NCBI GenBank assembly: GCA_019347945.1
Contig: JAHWKK010000004.1
Span: 1-64,000 of the forward strand
DNA: 64,000 nucleotides
Direction: 5' to 3'
DNA from: Acidobacteriota bacterium
Lineage (GTDB): Bacteria > Acidobacteriota > Thermoanaerobaculia > Gp7-AA8 > JAHWKK01
A program made the position numbers and the translations under genes. A model generated the notes under the pieces. The model made no database searches. It was not told the DNA's origin and saw only the letters and a list, made by a program, of their open reading frames with translations. Shown piece by piece: positions 51,768 through 60,013 of this stretch. Position 1 is the stretch's first letter; every line of letters starts with the position of its first letter.

Positions 51768-53102
51768 ATGACGAAAACCACCATTGCCGGCGTATCCGCC
51801 GTCGCGCTCGCCGTCATCCTCGCCATCATCCTCGGTTACCGCACGCTCCAGCATAGTTTCGAGCGATCCGCGGCGACACCCGACGGGACGACGACCGCCG
51901 TCACCGCGGCCCATCCGAGCTTCATCCATGGGCGCATCACCACGGTCAGCGGGGCGATCTACGAGGGGCGGCTCCGCTGGGGCATCGACCAGGAGGCGTT
52001 CTGGAGCGACCATTTCAACGGTGTCAGAACCGACAACCGATGGGTCGACCATGTACCGCCCGAGCAACTCCCCACCGAGCCCCGCCGCATCGAGATCTTC
52101 GGAGTCAGCGTCGGCCGACAGCAGCGCCCTCTCGACCTCGGGCGTCCCTTCATGGTGCGATTCGGCGATATTGCACGCATCGAGACGCTCGGCGTCAACG
52201 AGGTGCGGGTGAGTCTGAAAAACGGGACGGTCGTGGACCTCAATCGTCTCGATGCCAGCGACTTCGACGACTCCATGCGCGTGTGGGACGCGACGCGCGG
52301 CGTCATGGATGTCGACAGGCGGCTTCTCCGCACCATCGAGCTCTTCCCCCCGCCGGTAACGGGCACCCCGCCCGACCGGCTGCACGGAACGGTGCGCACG
52401 CGCGACGGAGACTTCACCGGTTTCGTCCAGTGGCATCGTGAGATGAGTCTCGGGACCGACGAGTTGGAGGGGCGGGCTGACGACGGCACTCACAGCATTC
52501 CGTTCGGCACGATCCGCTCCATCGCAAAAAACTCCCCCGACAGCTCTCTCGTGACGCTCGCCGACGGCAGCGAGGTGGTTCTCTCGGGAACACGTGAGGC
52601 CGGCCGAGGCAACGGCGGGATCTATGTCGACGATTCGCGTTACGGGCGGGTGCTCGTGTCGTGGGACGCCTTCGAGCGCATCGATTTCAGCGCGCCCGAA
52701 GCGGCCGGGAGTGGACCTGCGTACGACGACTTTCCCCCGGGCGCTCCGATCACCGGCGGGGTCACGACGCGCGATGGCCGCCGCCTCGAGGGACGGCTCG
52801 TTTTCGATCTCGACGAGACTGAGACCATCGAGACGCTCGATGCCCCGCGGCATGGGGTCGACTACACGATCCCCTTCGGTCTGATCGCTTCGATCGCCCC
52901 CCTCGGTCCCGAAGAGGGAGCGCGAGTGACCTTCCACAGCGGTGAGGAGCTCGTGCTCGAGCATGAGGGGGATCTCGGCAGCCAGAACGCCGGCCTGCTG
53001 ATCTTCGCCGAGGGAGTCGAGCGCGGCGAGTACTTGCGGTGGGCCGACGTCGCGCGGATCGACCTCGACCGTCCCGGGGCGATGTACCCGCCGATCGAGT
53101 AG
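51768..53102 (+). CDS. Anchored beta-repeat protein of unknown function
   Basis: 444 residues: N-terminal anchor (about 6-25), then three related modules of roughly 125 residues. Each starts with a G-x-V/I-T-T-x-D/S-G-x-x-x-x-G hairpin (HGRITTVSGAIYEGRL; HGTVRTRDGDFTGFV; GGVTTRDGRRLEGRL) and continues with an I-P-F-G-x-I-x-S-I type strand (IPFGTIRSIAK; IPFGLIASIAP; VRFGDIARIET). The repeats suggest a multi-blade or Sm-like beta assembly. I do not recognise a function. AGGACTGAAAGC precedes the ATG. A long opposite-strand frame (51618-53183) is rejected for its unnatural composition. Confidence 0.8.
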   Translation: MTKTTIAGVSAVALAVILAIILGYRTLQHSFERSAATPDGTTTAVTAAHPSFIHGRITTVSGAIYEGRLRWGIDQEAFWSDHFNGVRTDNRWVDHVPPEQLPTEPRRIEIFGVSVGRQQRPLDLGRPFMVRFGDIARIETLGVNEVRVSLKNGTVVDLNRLDASDFDDSMRVWDATRGVMDVDRRLLRTIELFPPPVTGTPPDRLHGTVRTRDGDFTGFVQWHREMSLGTDELEGRADDGTHSIPFGTIRSIAKNSPDSSLVTLADGSEVVLSGTREAGRGNGGIYVDDSRYGRVLVSWDAFERIDFSAPEAAGSGPAYDDFPPGAPITGGVTTRDGRRLEGRLVFDLDETETIETLDAPRHGVDYTIPFGLIASIAPLGPEEGARVTFHSGEELVLEHEGDLGSQNAGLLIFAEGVERGEYLRWADVARIDLDRPGAMYPPIE

Positions 53103-53302
53103 CGCCGAGCGAGCGACTGGGAGGGCGACCCTCCGGCGAGCGAAAATGACCGCAATCTCACCACTCGCCGTAATCAAACTCATGCGCCGCCCTTCCGTTC
53201 ATCCCGAGCGTGCGGTCGGGCGGGGGGCGAGGGATCTCTCATGAAAGTACTAGCAAACCAAGCGAAGCACCGAGTTTGCGGGATTAACAAACTGAAAATC
53301 GA

Positions 53303-53532
53303 TGCGCCCCGGAAGGGGCGCTCAGAAAGGAGCGCGGGGTTAAGGGAGGTGCCGCCAGGCGCCGACCGCAACCCCGGGTTCACATCGCCCACACATTTGG
53401 AGCCCCGGAGGGGCGACAGATTCAGAAGCCTTCAGTCTCGGGGACGGCTCATCTGTCGCCCCTCCGGGACTCGAGATTTTGATGCCCTCGTGACCCGGGG
53501 TTCCGCGGCCTTCGGCCGCTCCACCCCGCGCT
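53303..53532. repeat. Nested multi-arm palindromic element
   Basis: Three concentric inverted-repeat pairs: AGCGCGGGGT (53331-53340) with ACCCCGCGCT (53523-53532); AACCCCGGGTTCAC (53370-53383) with GTGACCCGGGGTT (53490-53502); CCCGGAGGGGCGACAGAT (53404-53421) with its exact complement at 53451-53468. Local hairpins GCGCCCC-GGAA-GGGGCGC (53305-53322) and CGGCCTTCGGCCG lie beside. It fills the 463-base space between two convergent genes; no coding sequence is present. Confidence 0.8.
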
Positions 53533-53565
53533 ACTTTATGCCGCGCCTCCGGCGCTGCGCTCGGA

Positions 53566-55083
53566 TCACTGCACGCGCTCGAATCGCTCGCCACGCATCA
53601 CCACCGCCGTCGCGGGGCTGCCATCATCGGGAAACTCGAAGCTGAAGACGACGCCGCCACCGATGTCGACCCGCAGCTGATTGTTCGCCGCATCGTAGAT
53701 CTCCGCACGGCTTCCGGCGACTCCCATTCTCGCCTCGAGCCCTCCGGCAACGACGTGCCAGTCGATCCTCCCGAACTTCGGGTTCTCATACGTACCCGCG
53801 AAGTGCTCGAGAGAATGACTTAGGGGCGCGAGACGGTCTTGGCGCTCGGCGAGATGCTCACTCATTTCGTTCTTCCAGCTGTCCCGCTCTCCCTGCAGAG
53901 CTGCAAATTGTCGTTCGTACTCCTCTTCCAGATCCCCGCGTCCGGCAAGCCTGTCGTAAATCCAGGTCGCCACGAGATCGGCCGCGTCCGACGCGATACC
54001 GCCTCCATTGGTCAGCACCACGACGCCGAGACCGGTTTCCGGCTCGAACGACATGTGCGAGCGATAGCCGGAGAAGGCCCCGAAGCGCTGGACGATCGTC
54101 CTTCCCTGCCACTCGGAGACGTCCCATCCGTAACCCCACGCCTTCCGCTCGAATGGACCGAATCTCCTGGCCTGGGGGACAATCCGCTCGTGCATCGAAG
54201 CGATCGGTTCTGCGGGGAAAACGCGCCTGCCTTCGAGCCGCCCGTGGCTCGCATGCGCCGCAACGAACCGGATGAGATCGCTGGCGGTCGTGAAGTGGCC
54301 TCCTGCCGCGTGGAGGTTCGCGTCGGCCTTCGGCAGTCGAATTCTTCCCCACCCCTCGCCGGCGACGAGTGGGGCGAGCGCGTGGGGCCAGGCCACTCGC
54401 TCCGGGTCGATGGCCGAGACGCGAGCCGTCGTCGACTCCATCCCGAGCGGTTCGAGCACCTCACGCTCGACTACGTCCTTCCAGCCGTGGCCATCTCGCG
54501 GATCGAGCGCCAGACCGAGGATGTTGTACGGGAGGTTGCGATATGCGAATGCGTTTCCCCTCTCGGATGGACCATAGTCAGCGAGAAGCTCGATCAGAAG
54601 CTCGGGGGTGAACTCGCCGCTATACGCAGTACGGACGACGACCGGGCCCTCCTGATCGATGCCATCGGTCATGGTCAGCAACTGGTGCACGGTGATCTCG
54701 TCCGCATCGAGAGGGGCGGCAAGCTCGAGGGTCGGCAGGTAACGCGTGATCGGCGCGTCGAGCGCGATCTTTCCTTCGGCAGCCATGAGAACGAACGCAG
54801 TTGCGGTGAGCGCCTTGGTGCTCGAAGCGATGTAGAACGCGCTGTCGGCTGTGGCGGGCCGGCCCGAGGCGGCGTCGGCGACACCGAATCCGCCCTCGTA
54901 GAGCACCCACTCCCCTTTCGACACCGCGATCGCCATCCCCGGGGCCAGACCCGCGTCTACGACCCGGGCCGCGAACCTCTCGACGTCCTCCCGCCATTCT
55001 CCGCCGATCGTGGCCTGGGAGTGAGCAGGTGCAGCGACGGTAAGAGCCGCGCACAGGATGGTTGCAGCGATTCGAGCGTTCAT
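53566..55083 (-). CDS. Secreted serine hydrolase, class C beta-lactamase/esterase family
   Basis: 505 residues with a signal peptide (cleavage after AHSQ). Catalytic SxxK at Ser87-Lys90 (YIASSTKALT), YxN at Tyr181-Asn183 (AYRNLPYN) and the GGHFTTASD strand. Relatives are serine esterases, D-amino-peptidases and penicillin-binding-like proteins, not necessarily antibiotic resistance enzymes. A C-terminal beta domain (about 405-505) follows, as in several family members. ATG 55083 has GAGGAGGG at six bases; the longer frame is rejected. The AraC regulator gene lies 90 bases upstream in the same direction. Confidence 0.9.
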   Translation of the reverse strand: MNARIAATILCAALTVAAPAHSQATIGGEWREDVERFAARVVDAGLAPGMAIAVSKGEWVLYEGGFGVADAASGRPATADSAFYIASSTKALTATAFVLMAAEGKIALDAPITRYLPTLELAAPLDADEITVHQLLTMTDGIDQEGPVVVRTAYSGEFTPELLIELLADYGPSERGNAFAYRNLPYNILGLALDPRDGHGWKDVVEREVLEPLGMESTTARVSAIDPERVAWPHALAPLVAGEGWGRIRLPKADANLHAAGGHFTTASDLIRFVAAHASHGRLEGRRVFPAEPIASMHERIVPQARRFGPFERKAWGYGWDVSEWQGRTIVQRFGAFSGYRSHMSFEPETGLGVVVLTNGGGIASDAADLVATWIYDRLAGRGDLEEEYERQFAALQGERDSWKNEMSEHLAERQDRLAPLSHSLEHFAGTYENPKFGRIDWHVVAGGLEARMGVAGSRAEIYDAANNQLRVDIGGGVVFSFEFPDDGSPATAVVMRGERFERVQ

Positions 55084-55173
55084 GTTCCCTCCTCGTTGCC
55101 GCCGATGATATGCGGCCACCGAAGCGCCGCGTTGAATGAATCAAACCGCGGATGAATCAAATCGGTGAACGAA

Positions 55174-55968
55174 TCAGCCTCTGGCCAGTTTGCGGAGAAT
55201 CGCGGGAGTCAGTCCGGTGGCCGAGCGCATCTCCCGGCACATGTGCGGCTGATCGGCATACCCGGCAAGCTGGGCAATCGCGGAGAGACTTTGCCTGGTG
55301 CCGGCCACCTTCTCGGCCGCTCTGCGGAGCCGGACCTGGCGGCGATAGCGGCTGACCGGGATTCCGTACGCGCGCCGGAACGCCCGCGTGAGCGACACCG
55401 GATGTACGCACAGGCTTTCGGCGAGCTCGCGGACCTCGATTCCCGCCGGTGCGAGATCGTCGAGTGCTTCACGCGCGCGCCGAATCCAGCCCGGAGCATC
55501 GCCCGGCCGCGGTGCCGGAGCATCGATGAACTCCGCAAGCAGCTCGAAAACGATGTTCTCTGCGTCGCGTCCGGAAGACGGCTCGAGCAGCGCACGACCG
55601 AGGGAGAGGAGGGGTTGGATGCCTTTGTCGGCGTGACTCCATCGCCAGACTTCCGGACGGCGATCGTCCTCGAGAAGATCGGGATCGGTGATCTCGACGG
55701 CGATCGTTCGCGCGCCGCGAGGACCCACGTCGTTCTCGTGGACGGTGCCGGCCGGCTTGAAGACGACACTGAGGGCCGACGCATCTTCTTCAATCCCGTT
55801 GGCACGCTCGCGAAGGGCCCCGTCGATCACCAGGGTGATTCCCATCCAGTCGTGCGCATGCGCCTCTCGCCGATATCCCGGGTGATAGCGGACACGCTCC
55901 ACCCGGAAACCGCGGCCGCTGAGGGACGCGCCCTTCTCGAACAGATCTTTCGCGGCTCGCGCAGCCAT
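55174..55968 (-). CDS. AraC-family transcriptional regulator
   Basis: 264 residues. An N-terminal cupin-like effector half (HPGYRREAHAHDWMGITLV) precedes a double helix-turn-helix: VRELAESLCVHPVSLTRAFR and LSAIAQLAGYADQPHMCREM, the AraC pattern. Frames that extend to 56715 on this strand are antisense to the next gene, so I start at ATG 55968. Likely to control the serine hydrolase downstream, by position only. Confidence 0.9.
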   Translation of the reverse strand: MAARAAKDLFEKGASLSGRGFRVERVRYHPGYRREAHAHDWMGITLVIDGALRERANGIEEDASALSVVFKPAGTVHENDVGPRGARTIAVEITDPDLLEDDRRPEVWRWSHADKGIQPLLSLGRALLEPSSGRDAENIVFELLAEFIDAPAPRPGDAPGWIRRAREALDDLAPAGIEVRELAESLCVHPVSLTRAFRRAYGIPVSRYRRQVRLRRAAEKVAGTRQSLSAIAQLAGYADQPHMCREMRSATGLTPAILRKLARG

Positions 55969-56163
55969 ACTCTCGAGTATACGTGTCGGGGGGAGCGCCG
56001 TTAACAGCGATGACGCGTCGGATCGGACGGACGAGAGGAAAAGCGGGATCGCCTGCTGACGCAGCGCATAGAGCGCGCCGCGAACGACCCGGCAGAGCCC
56101 GGCGGTCCAATGAATACCCCGGGCCGGTAGGCTCCTTGCTCTCCATTTCTGCCGGAGGGTTCG

Positions 56164-56712
56164 ATGAGGTTCGGACGAAGAAGAAAGAAGCGGCCATCCA
56201 TCCTGAAGGGCATGCTCGCGGGTGCCATCGGCGGCGCCGCCGGCACCGTCGCGATGAACTATGCGCACATCGCCTGGAACAAAGCCGAGGCGAAGCTCCG
56301 TGAGGCCGACGGATCGGGATCCGCTGAGCAATCCGGCGAGCCCGCAACCGCCAGGACCGCCGGCAGAATCACCGAGTCGTTCCTCGACCGCCCCCTCACC
56401 AGCCGGGAAAAGGCGATCGCCGCGCAGATCGTCCACTGGTCGATGGGCTCCGGGTCCGGCGCGGTCTACGGCGGCCTCGCTTCCCGTTACCCCGGCGTCG
56501 CTTCCGGCGCCGGGCTCCCGTTCGGCCTCACCCTCTGGGCCGTCGCCGACGAGATCGCCGTCCCTGCCGCCGGCCTCTCCCCGCCACCCGGCGAGGTCTC
56601 CGCGACGATGCACACCAAAGCGCTCGCCGCCCATCTCGTCTACGGACTCGTCACCGAGCTCGTTCGCCGCGGCGTCGTCCGCCTCCTCGGTGACCCGGTC
56701 AGGAGTCGATGA
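56164..56712 (+). CDS. DUF1440-like small membrane protein
   Basis: 182 residues with hydrophobic segments GMLAGAIGGAAGTVAMNY, SMGSGSGAVYGGLASRYPG and LPFGLTLWAVADEIAVPA plus HLVYGLVTELVRR. Matches the DUF1440/YagU pattern of inner-membrane proteins linked to stress in Enterobacteria. GGAGGG lies five bases before the ATG. 14 bases ahead of the VWFA gene, so the two may be cotranscribed. Confidence 0.7.
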   Translation: MRFGRRRKKRPSILKGMLAGAIGGAAGTVAMNYAHIAWNKAEAKLREADGSGSAEQSGEPATARTAGRITESFLDRPLTSREKAIAAQIVHWSMGSGSGAVYGGLASRYPGVASGAGLPFGLTLWAVADEIAVPAAGLSPPPGEVSATMHTKALAAHLVYGLVTELVRRGVVRLLGDPVRSR

Positions 56713-56725
56713 CATCGGACCGCAG

Positions 56726-57916
56726 ATGCGACCCCCAGCCGATACGATGACGATGATGCGTGAGAACTGCCTGCAGCGAAAACGCGAAACGGCCGGACGA
56801 CTGACCGCGGCGCTCCTCTTCGGCCTGATCGCTACGACAGCCTTCGCGCAGGACGCGCAGCAGCAACAGCCTTACACCGAGACGATCGACGTCATCCGGC
56901 ACCTCATCATCGTCCGCGTCAGCGATTCGGCCGGAAATGCGATCACCGATGTCGAGCCGGAGGAGTTCCAGGTCACGATCGGCGGTGAGCCCGCCGAGGT
57001 GGAGTCGGCGAGCTGGATCGCGGCCGGCGCGAGCGATCCTCTCCCCGCTGCGGAGGCAGCGACGCCGGAAGCCGTCCCGGAGGCACAGCCGTCGAGCCGG
57101 CTCATCGTCATCTTCGTCCAGACCGATTTCGCGCGCGCGACCCAGCGGCTTGCCGGCCAGATGAAGTTCAACGCCGGCTTCGTCCGGGATCTCGTCGACT
57201 CGTTGCAGCCGGACGACCTCGTCGCGGTCGTCTCGCACGATTCGCACATGAAGCTGCAGCTCGACTTCACGATCGATCACGACGCGGTCGCGGAGGCCGT
57301 CCGGGAGTCGATCCGGATCCGTCAGGTGCCGCTGCCCGAGCCGCTCACTCTCGGGCCGACGCTCGCCGGCGAGCTCGACGAGTCGGAGATGCGCGATGCC
57401 GCGACGGGAGAGGAGGCGCTGCTCGTACTCGCGCGCGCGCTGCTGTCGCTGCGCGGCGAGCGGATCGTCATCATCGCCGGCTGGGGGCTCGGCGAGCTCC
57501 GCGACGGTTCGGTCGCGATGTCGGAGGAGTGGTCGCGGGCGATGGCGCTGTTCCAGTCGGCCAGCATTCCGGTCATCACGCTCCACACCGGACTCGAAGG
57601 AGGCCAGCTTGCCGGGGGAATGAAGTCGACCTCCAAAGCGACGGGCGGCTTCTTTGCCGGAACCCAGCAGTTTTCGGGACAGGCTCTCCGGCGCGTGCGC
57701 GGCGCGCTCGCCGGCTACTGGGAGCTGGTCGTGCGGCGGGACGAGACTCTCGGACCCGGCGCGCACGAGGTCGAGGTGGTGGTCGCCCGGCCGGGGGCCG
57801 TCCTCATGGTCGCTCCGGCGATCCGCGTGCGGCGAACCTCCGCGCCCGCTCCCCTGAACTCGAAAAGATCCCGATCCCGTAGGAAGAGACGAGAGGCGAG
57901 AGACGAGACGGTGTGA
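56726..57916 (+). CDS. Secreted VWFA-related-domain protein
   Basis: About 396 residues. Signal peptide ending near FAQD (residues about 30-37), then the VWFA-related domain typical of Acidobacteriota: RVSDSAGNAITDVEPEEFQV, RLIVIFVQTDF, LQPDDLVAVVSHDS, LSLRGERIVIIAGWG. The metal-ion (MIDAS) motif DxSxS is not intact (FVQTDFARA), as is common in this family. Role unknown, probably protein-protein contact outside the cytoplasm. The last 15 codons (SRSRRKRREARDETV) come from a GAGAGGCGAG repeat, so the C-terminus is basic and perhaps foreign to the fold. ATG 56726 chosen; further ATGs follow at 56747-56756. Confidence 0.8.
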   Translation: MRPPADTMTMMRENCLQRKRETAGRLTAALLFGLIATTAFAQDAQQQQPYTETIDVIRHLIIVRVSDSAGNAITDVEPEEFQVTIGGEPAEVESASWIAAGASDPLPAAEAATPEAVPEAQPSSRLIVIFVQTDFARATQRLAGQMKFNAGFVRDLVDSLQPDDLVAVVSHDSHMKLQLDFTIDHDAVAEAVRESIRIRQVPLPEPLTLGPTLAGELDESEMRDAATGEEALLVLARALLSLRGERIVIIAGWGLGELRDGSVAMSEEWSRAMALFQSASIPVITLHTGLEGGQLAGGMKSTSKATGGFFAGTQQFSGQALRRVRGALAGYWELVVRRDETLGPGAHEVEVVVARPGAVLMVAPAIRVRRTSAPAPLNSKRSRSRRKRREARDETV

Positions 57917-57978
57917 CCTCGAAGGTCGCGGAGTATGATTCCTCGAAACGACCCGTCCCGAACAGGAGCCTACCGACG

Positions 57979-59277
57979 ATGCGATCTGCAATTCTTTCCC
58001 TCTTCTCCCTTCTCTTCATCCTGCCTGCTGCCGCACAGCCGACCGACCGGCTCATGCAGGAAGCGGAGCGCGTCGAAGAGCAGGTGATCGAGTGGCGGCG
58101 CGACATCCATGAGCACCCCGAGCTCGGCAACCGCGAGTTTCGCACCGCGAAGATCGTCGCGGATCATCTTCGCTCGCTCGGCATCGAGGTAGAGACCGAG
58201 ATCGCGCACACCGGAGTCGTCGGGACGCTGCGCGGCAATCGCCCAGGGCCGGTGGTCGCGCTTCGCGCCGACATGGACGCCCTGCCGGTCCTGGAGCAGA
58301 CCGGACTTCCGTTCGCTTCGCGCGTCACCGCGGAGTACAACGGGCAGGAAGTCCCGGTCATGCACGCGTGCGGTCACGACAATCACGTCGCGATTCTGAT
58401 GGGTGTCGCCGAGGTGCTCGCCTCGATGCGCGAGGACCTTCCGGGGACGGTGAAGTTTTTCTTTCAGCCCGCCGAGGAAGGGCCGCCGGAGGGGGAGCGG
58501 GGAGGCGCAGCGCTGATGATGGAAGAGGGTGTGCTCGCGGGTCCGCGCGCCCCGGAGGCGATCTTCGCGCTCCATGTCGGTCCGTATCCTCCGGGAATCT
58601 ATTACAAGGCGGAAGGGATCATGGCGGCCGCGGATACTCTCCGGATCCGGGTCGACGGGCGGCAGACGCACGGCTCGATGCCCTGGCTCGGAGTCGATCC
58701 GATCACAGCCTCGGCGCAGATCATCGCCGCGCTCCAGACAATACCCAGCCGGCAGCTCGACGTCTCCGCGGCTCCGGCGGTCGTCTCGATCGGCTCGATT
58801 CAGGGAGGTGTTCGCGGCAACATCATTCCGGACTTCGTCGAGATGGTCGGAACGATCCGAACGCTGGATGAGGCGATGCAGAAGGACTTTCATGAGCGGA
58901 TTCGCCGCACGACCGAGCACGTGGCGATGAGCGCGGGCGCGACCGCATCGGTCGAGATCGAATCGTACGCGCCGGTGACCTGGAACGATCCGGAGCTCGT
59001 GAGCCGGATGCTGCCGACGCTGGTGCGAGCCGCAGGCGAGAAGCGCGTGCACGCATTCGCACGGCCAATCATGGGCGCCGAGGACTTCGCGCATTTCCAG
59101 CAGCAGATTCCCGGCTTCTACTTCTTTCTCGGTGTGAACGATCCGGGAGTCGGAGCCGGCGAGGCACCGCCGAACCACTCCCCTTTCTTCGACGCGAACG
59201 AAGATGCGCTGATCATCGGGGTGCGCGCGCTCGCCGGGCTCGCGTGGGATTACCTCCACGGCGCGGCGGCACAATAG
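57979..59277 (+). CDS. Secreted M20-family amidohydrolase (M20D, aminoacylase/hippurate hydrolase-like)
   Basis: 432 residues from ATG 57979 (CAGGAG ten bases before), which gives a clean signal peptide ending AAAQ; the GTG at 57913 inside the VWFA gene is rejected. M20D motifs: DIHEHPELGN, ALRADMDALPV, MHACGHDNHVA with the metal-binding Cys and His, FQPAEEGPPEGERGG with catalytic Glu, and GAEDFAHF. A dimerisation domain lies in the middle (HGSMPWLGVDPI). Should release acyl groups from N-acyl amino acids or peptides, here outside the cytoplasm. Confidence 0.92.
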   Translation: MRSAILSLFSLLFILPAAAQPTDRLMQEAERVEEQVIEWRRDIHEHPELGNREFRTAKIVADHLRSLGIEVETEIAHTGVVGTLRGNRPGPVVALRADMDALPVLEQTGLPFASRVTAEYNGQEVPVMHACGHDNHVAILMGVAEVLASMREDLPGTVKFFFQPAEEGPPEGERGGAALMMEEGVLAGPRAPEAIFALHVGPYPPGIYYKAEGIMAAADTLRIRVDGRQTHGSMPWLGVDPITASAQIIAALQTIPSRQLDVSAAPAVVSIGSIQGGVRGNIIPDFVEMVGTIRTLDEAMQKDFHERIRRTTEHVAMSAGATASVEIESYAPVTWNDPELVSRMLPTLVRAAGEKRVHAFARPIMGAEDFAHFQQQIPGFYFFLGVNDPGVGAGEAPPNHSPFFDANEDALIIGVRALAGLAWDYLHGAAAQ

Positions 59278-59295
59278 ATGTGAACAGCCCGCGTT

Positions 59296-59640
59296 TCAGG
59301 AAAGGTCGAGCACCAGCCGCAGACCAGCGTCGAGTCGCGCAAGCGAAGCACCTTCGAGTCGCCCCATCCGCTCGGTCAGCAATGATTTAGTCAAGGTCAG
59401 GATCTGAGAGACGTTGACGACCGACTTCTTCGGCAATCCCGTCCCGCGCCGTGACACGACGAAGTTCCCAGGCGCTTCGCCGAGAGCGAGATTCGACGTG
59501 AGCGTCGCTATGATTACGGTCTGAATGCGACTCTCGTTGAAGTCGTTGGCTTGGATCACGACCACCGGTCGCCGGTAACCGGGAGACGAGCCATGGGGAT
59601 CCGGCAGAGAAGCCCACCAGATCTCCCCGCGCCTCACCAC
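59296..59640 (-). CDS. mazF: MazF/PemK-family mRNA interferase toxin
   Basis: 114 residues: RRGEIWWASLPDPHGSSPGY, RRPVVVIQAND, TVIIATLTSNLALGEAPGNF and KSVVNVSQILTLTKSLL are the MazF motifs; the conserved Arg/Thr pair is present. GTG start. Overlaps the 3' end of its antitoxin gene by seven bases. Confidence 0.92.
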   Translation of the reverse strand: MVRRGEIWWASLPDPHGSSPGYRRPVVVIQANDFNESRIQTVIIATLTSNLALGEAPGNFVVSRRGTGLPKKSVVNVSQILTLTKSLLTERMGRLEGASLARLDAGLRLVLDLS

Positions 59641-59870
59641 TCCTCCCGCGGAATCGAGAGTCCCTGCATGATCGACAGCGCCTCATCCACCTCGGCGGAT
59701 TGCTCGCTATAAATATCATCGAGCTTTTCTCTCACTGCCTTCGAGCGATGCCTGACCGTATAGTCGGCCACGGCTAGCGCATAAAGGCGGCTGCGCGTTA
59801 TCTGGAGTCTCTCCGCAAGCTCCTCGGCCTGCTCGAACAGTTCGTCTGGTATCGAGATCGCTGTTTTCAT
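59634..59870 (-). CDS. Ribbon-helix-helix-type antitoxin paired with MazF
   Basis: 78 residues from ATG 59870: AISIPDELFEQAEELAERLQITRSRLYALAVADY is a ribbon-helix-helix, followed by an acidic helix (DDIYSEQSAEVDEALS) that should bind the toxin. Not the AbrB-like MazE of E. coli but the MazE6/PemI-like type. TATACT upstream on the minus strand is a likely -10; the mRNA leader would be short. Confidence 0.85.
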   Translation of the reverse strand: MKTAISIPDELFEQAEELAERLQITRSRLYALAVADYTVRHRSKAVREKLDDIYSEQSAEVDEALSIMQGLSIPREEW

Positions 59871-60013
59871 ACCACAGTATAACTCAAGTGGCTGGTCGCT
59901 ATTCCTGCGACGTACCGCTGTAAGACCTTCTCCCGCGGTCGATCGAGGTGTGATGCCGACTCCCCCAACCTCCAACCTCCAACTGTGATGCTGGTACCAT
60001 TCGGCGCCGCTGA

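Noticed and set aside
51618-53183. 521-codon open frame on the minus strand
   Set aside because: Opposite strand has a signal anchor, ribosome site and repeated modules; this frame has none.
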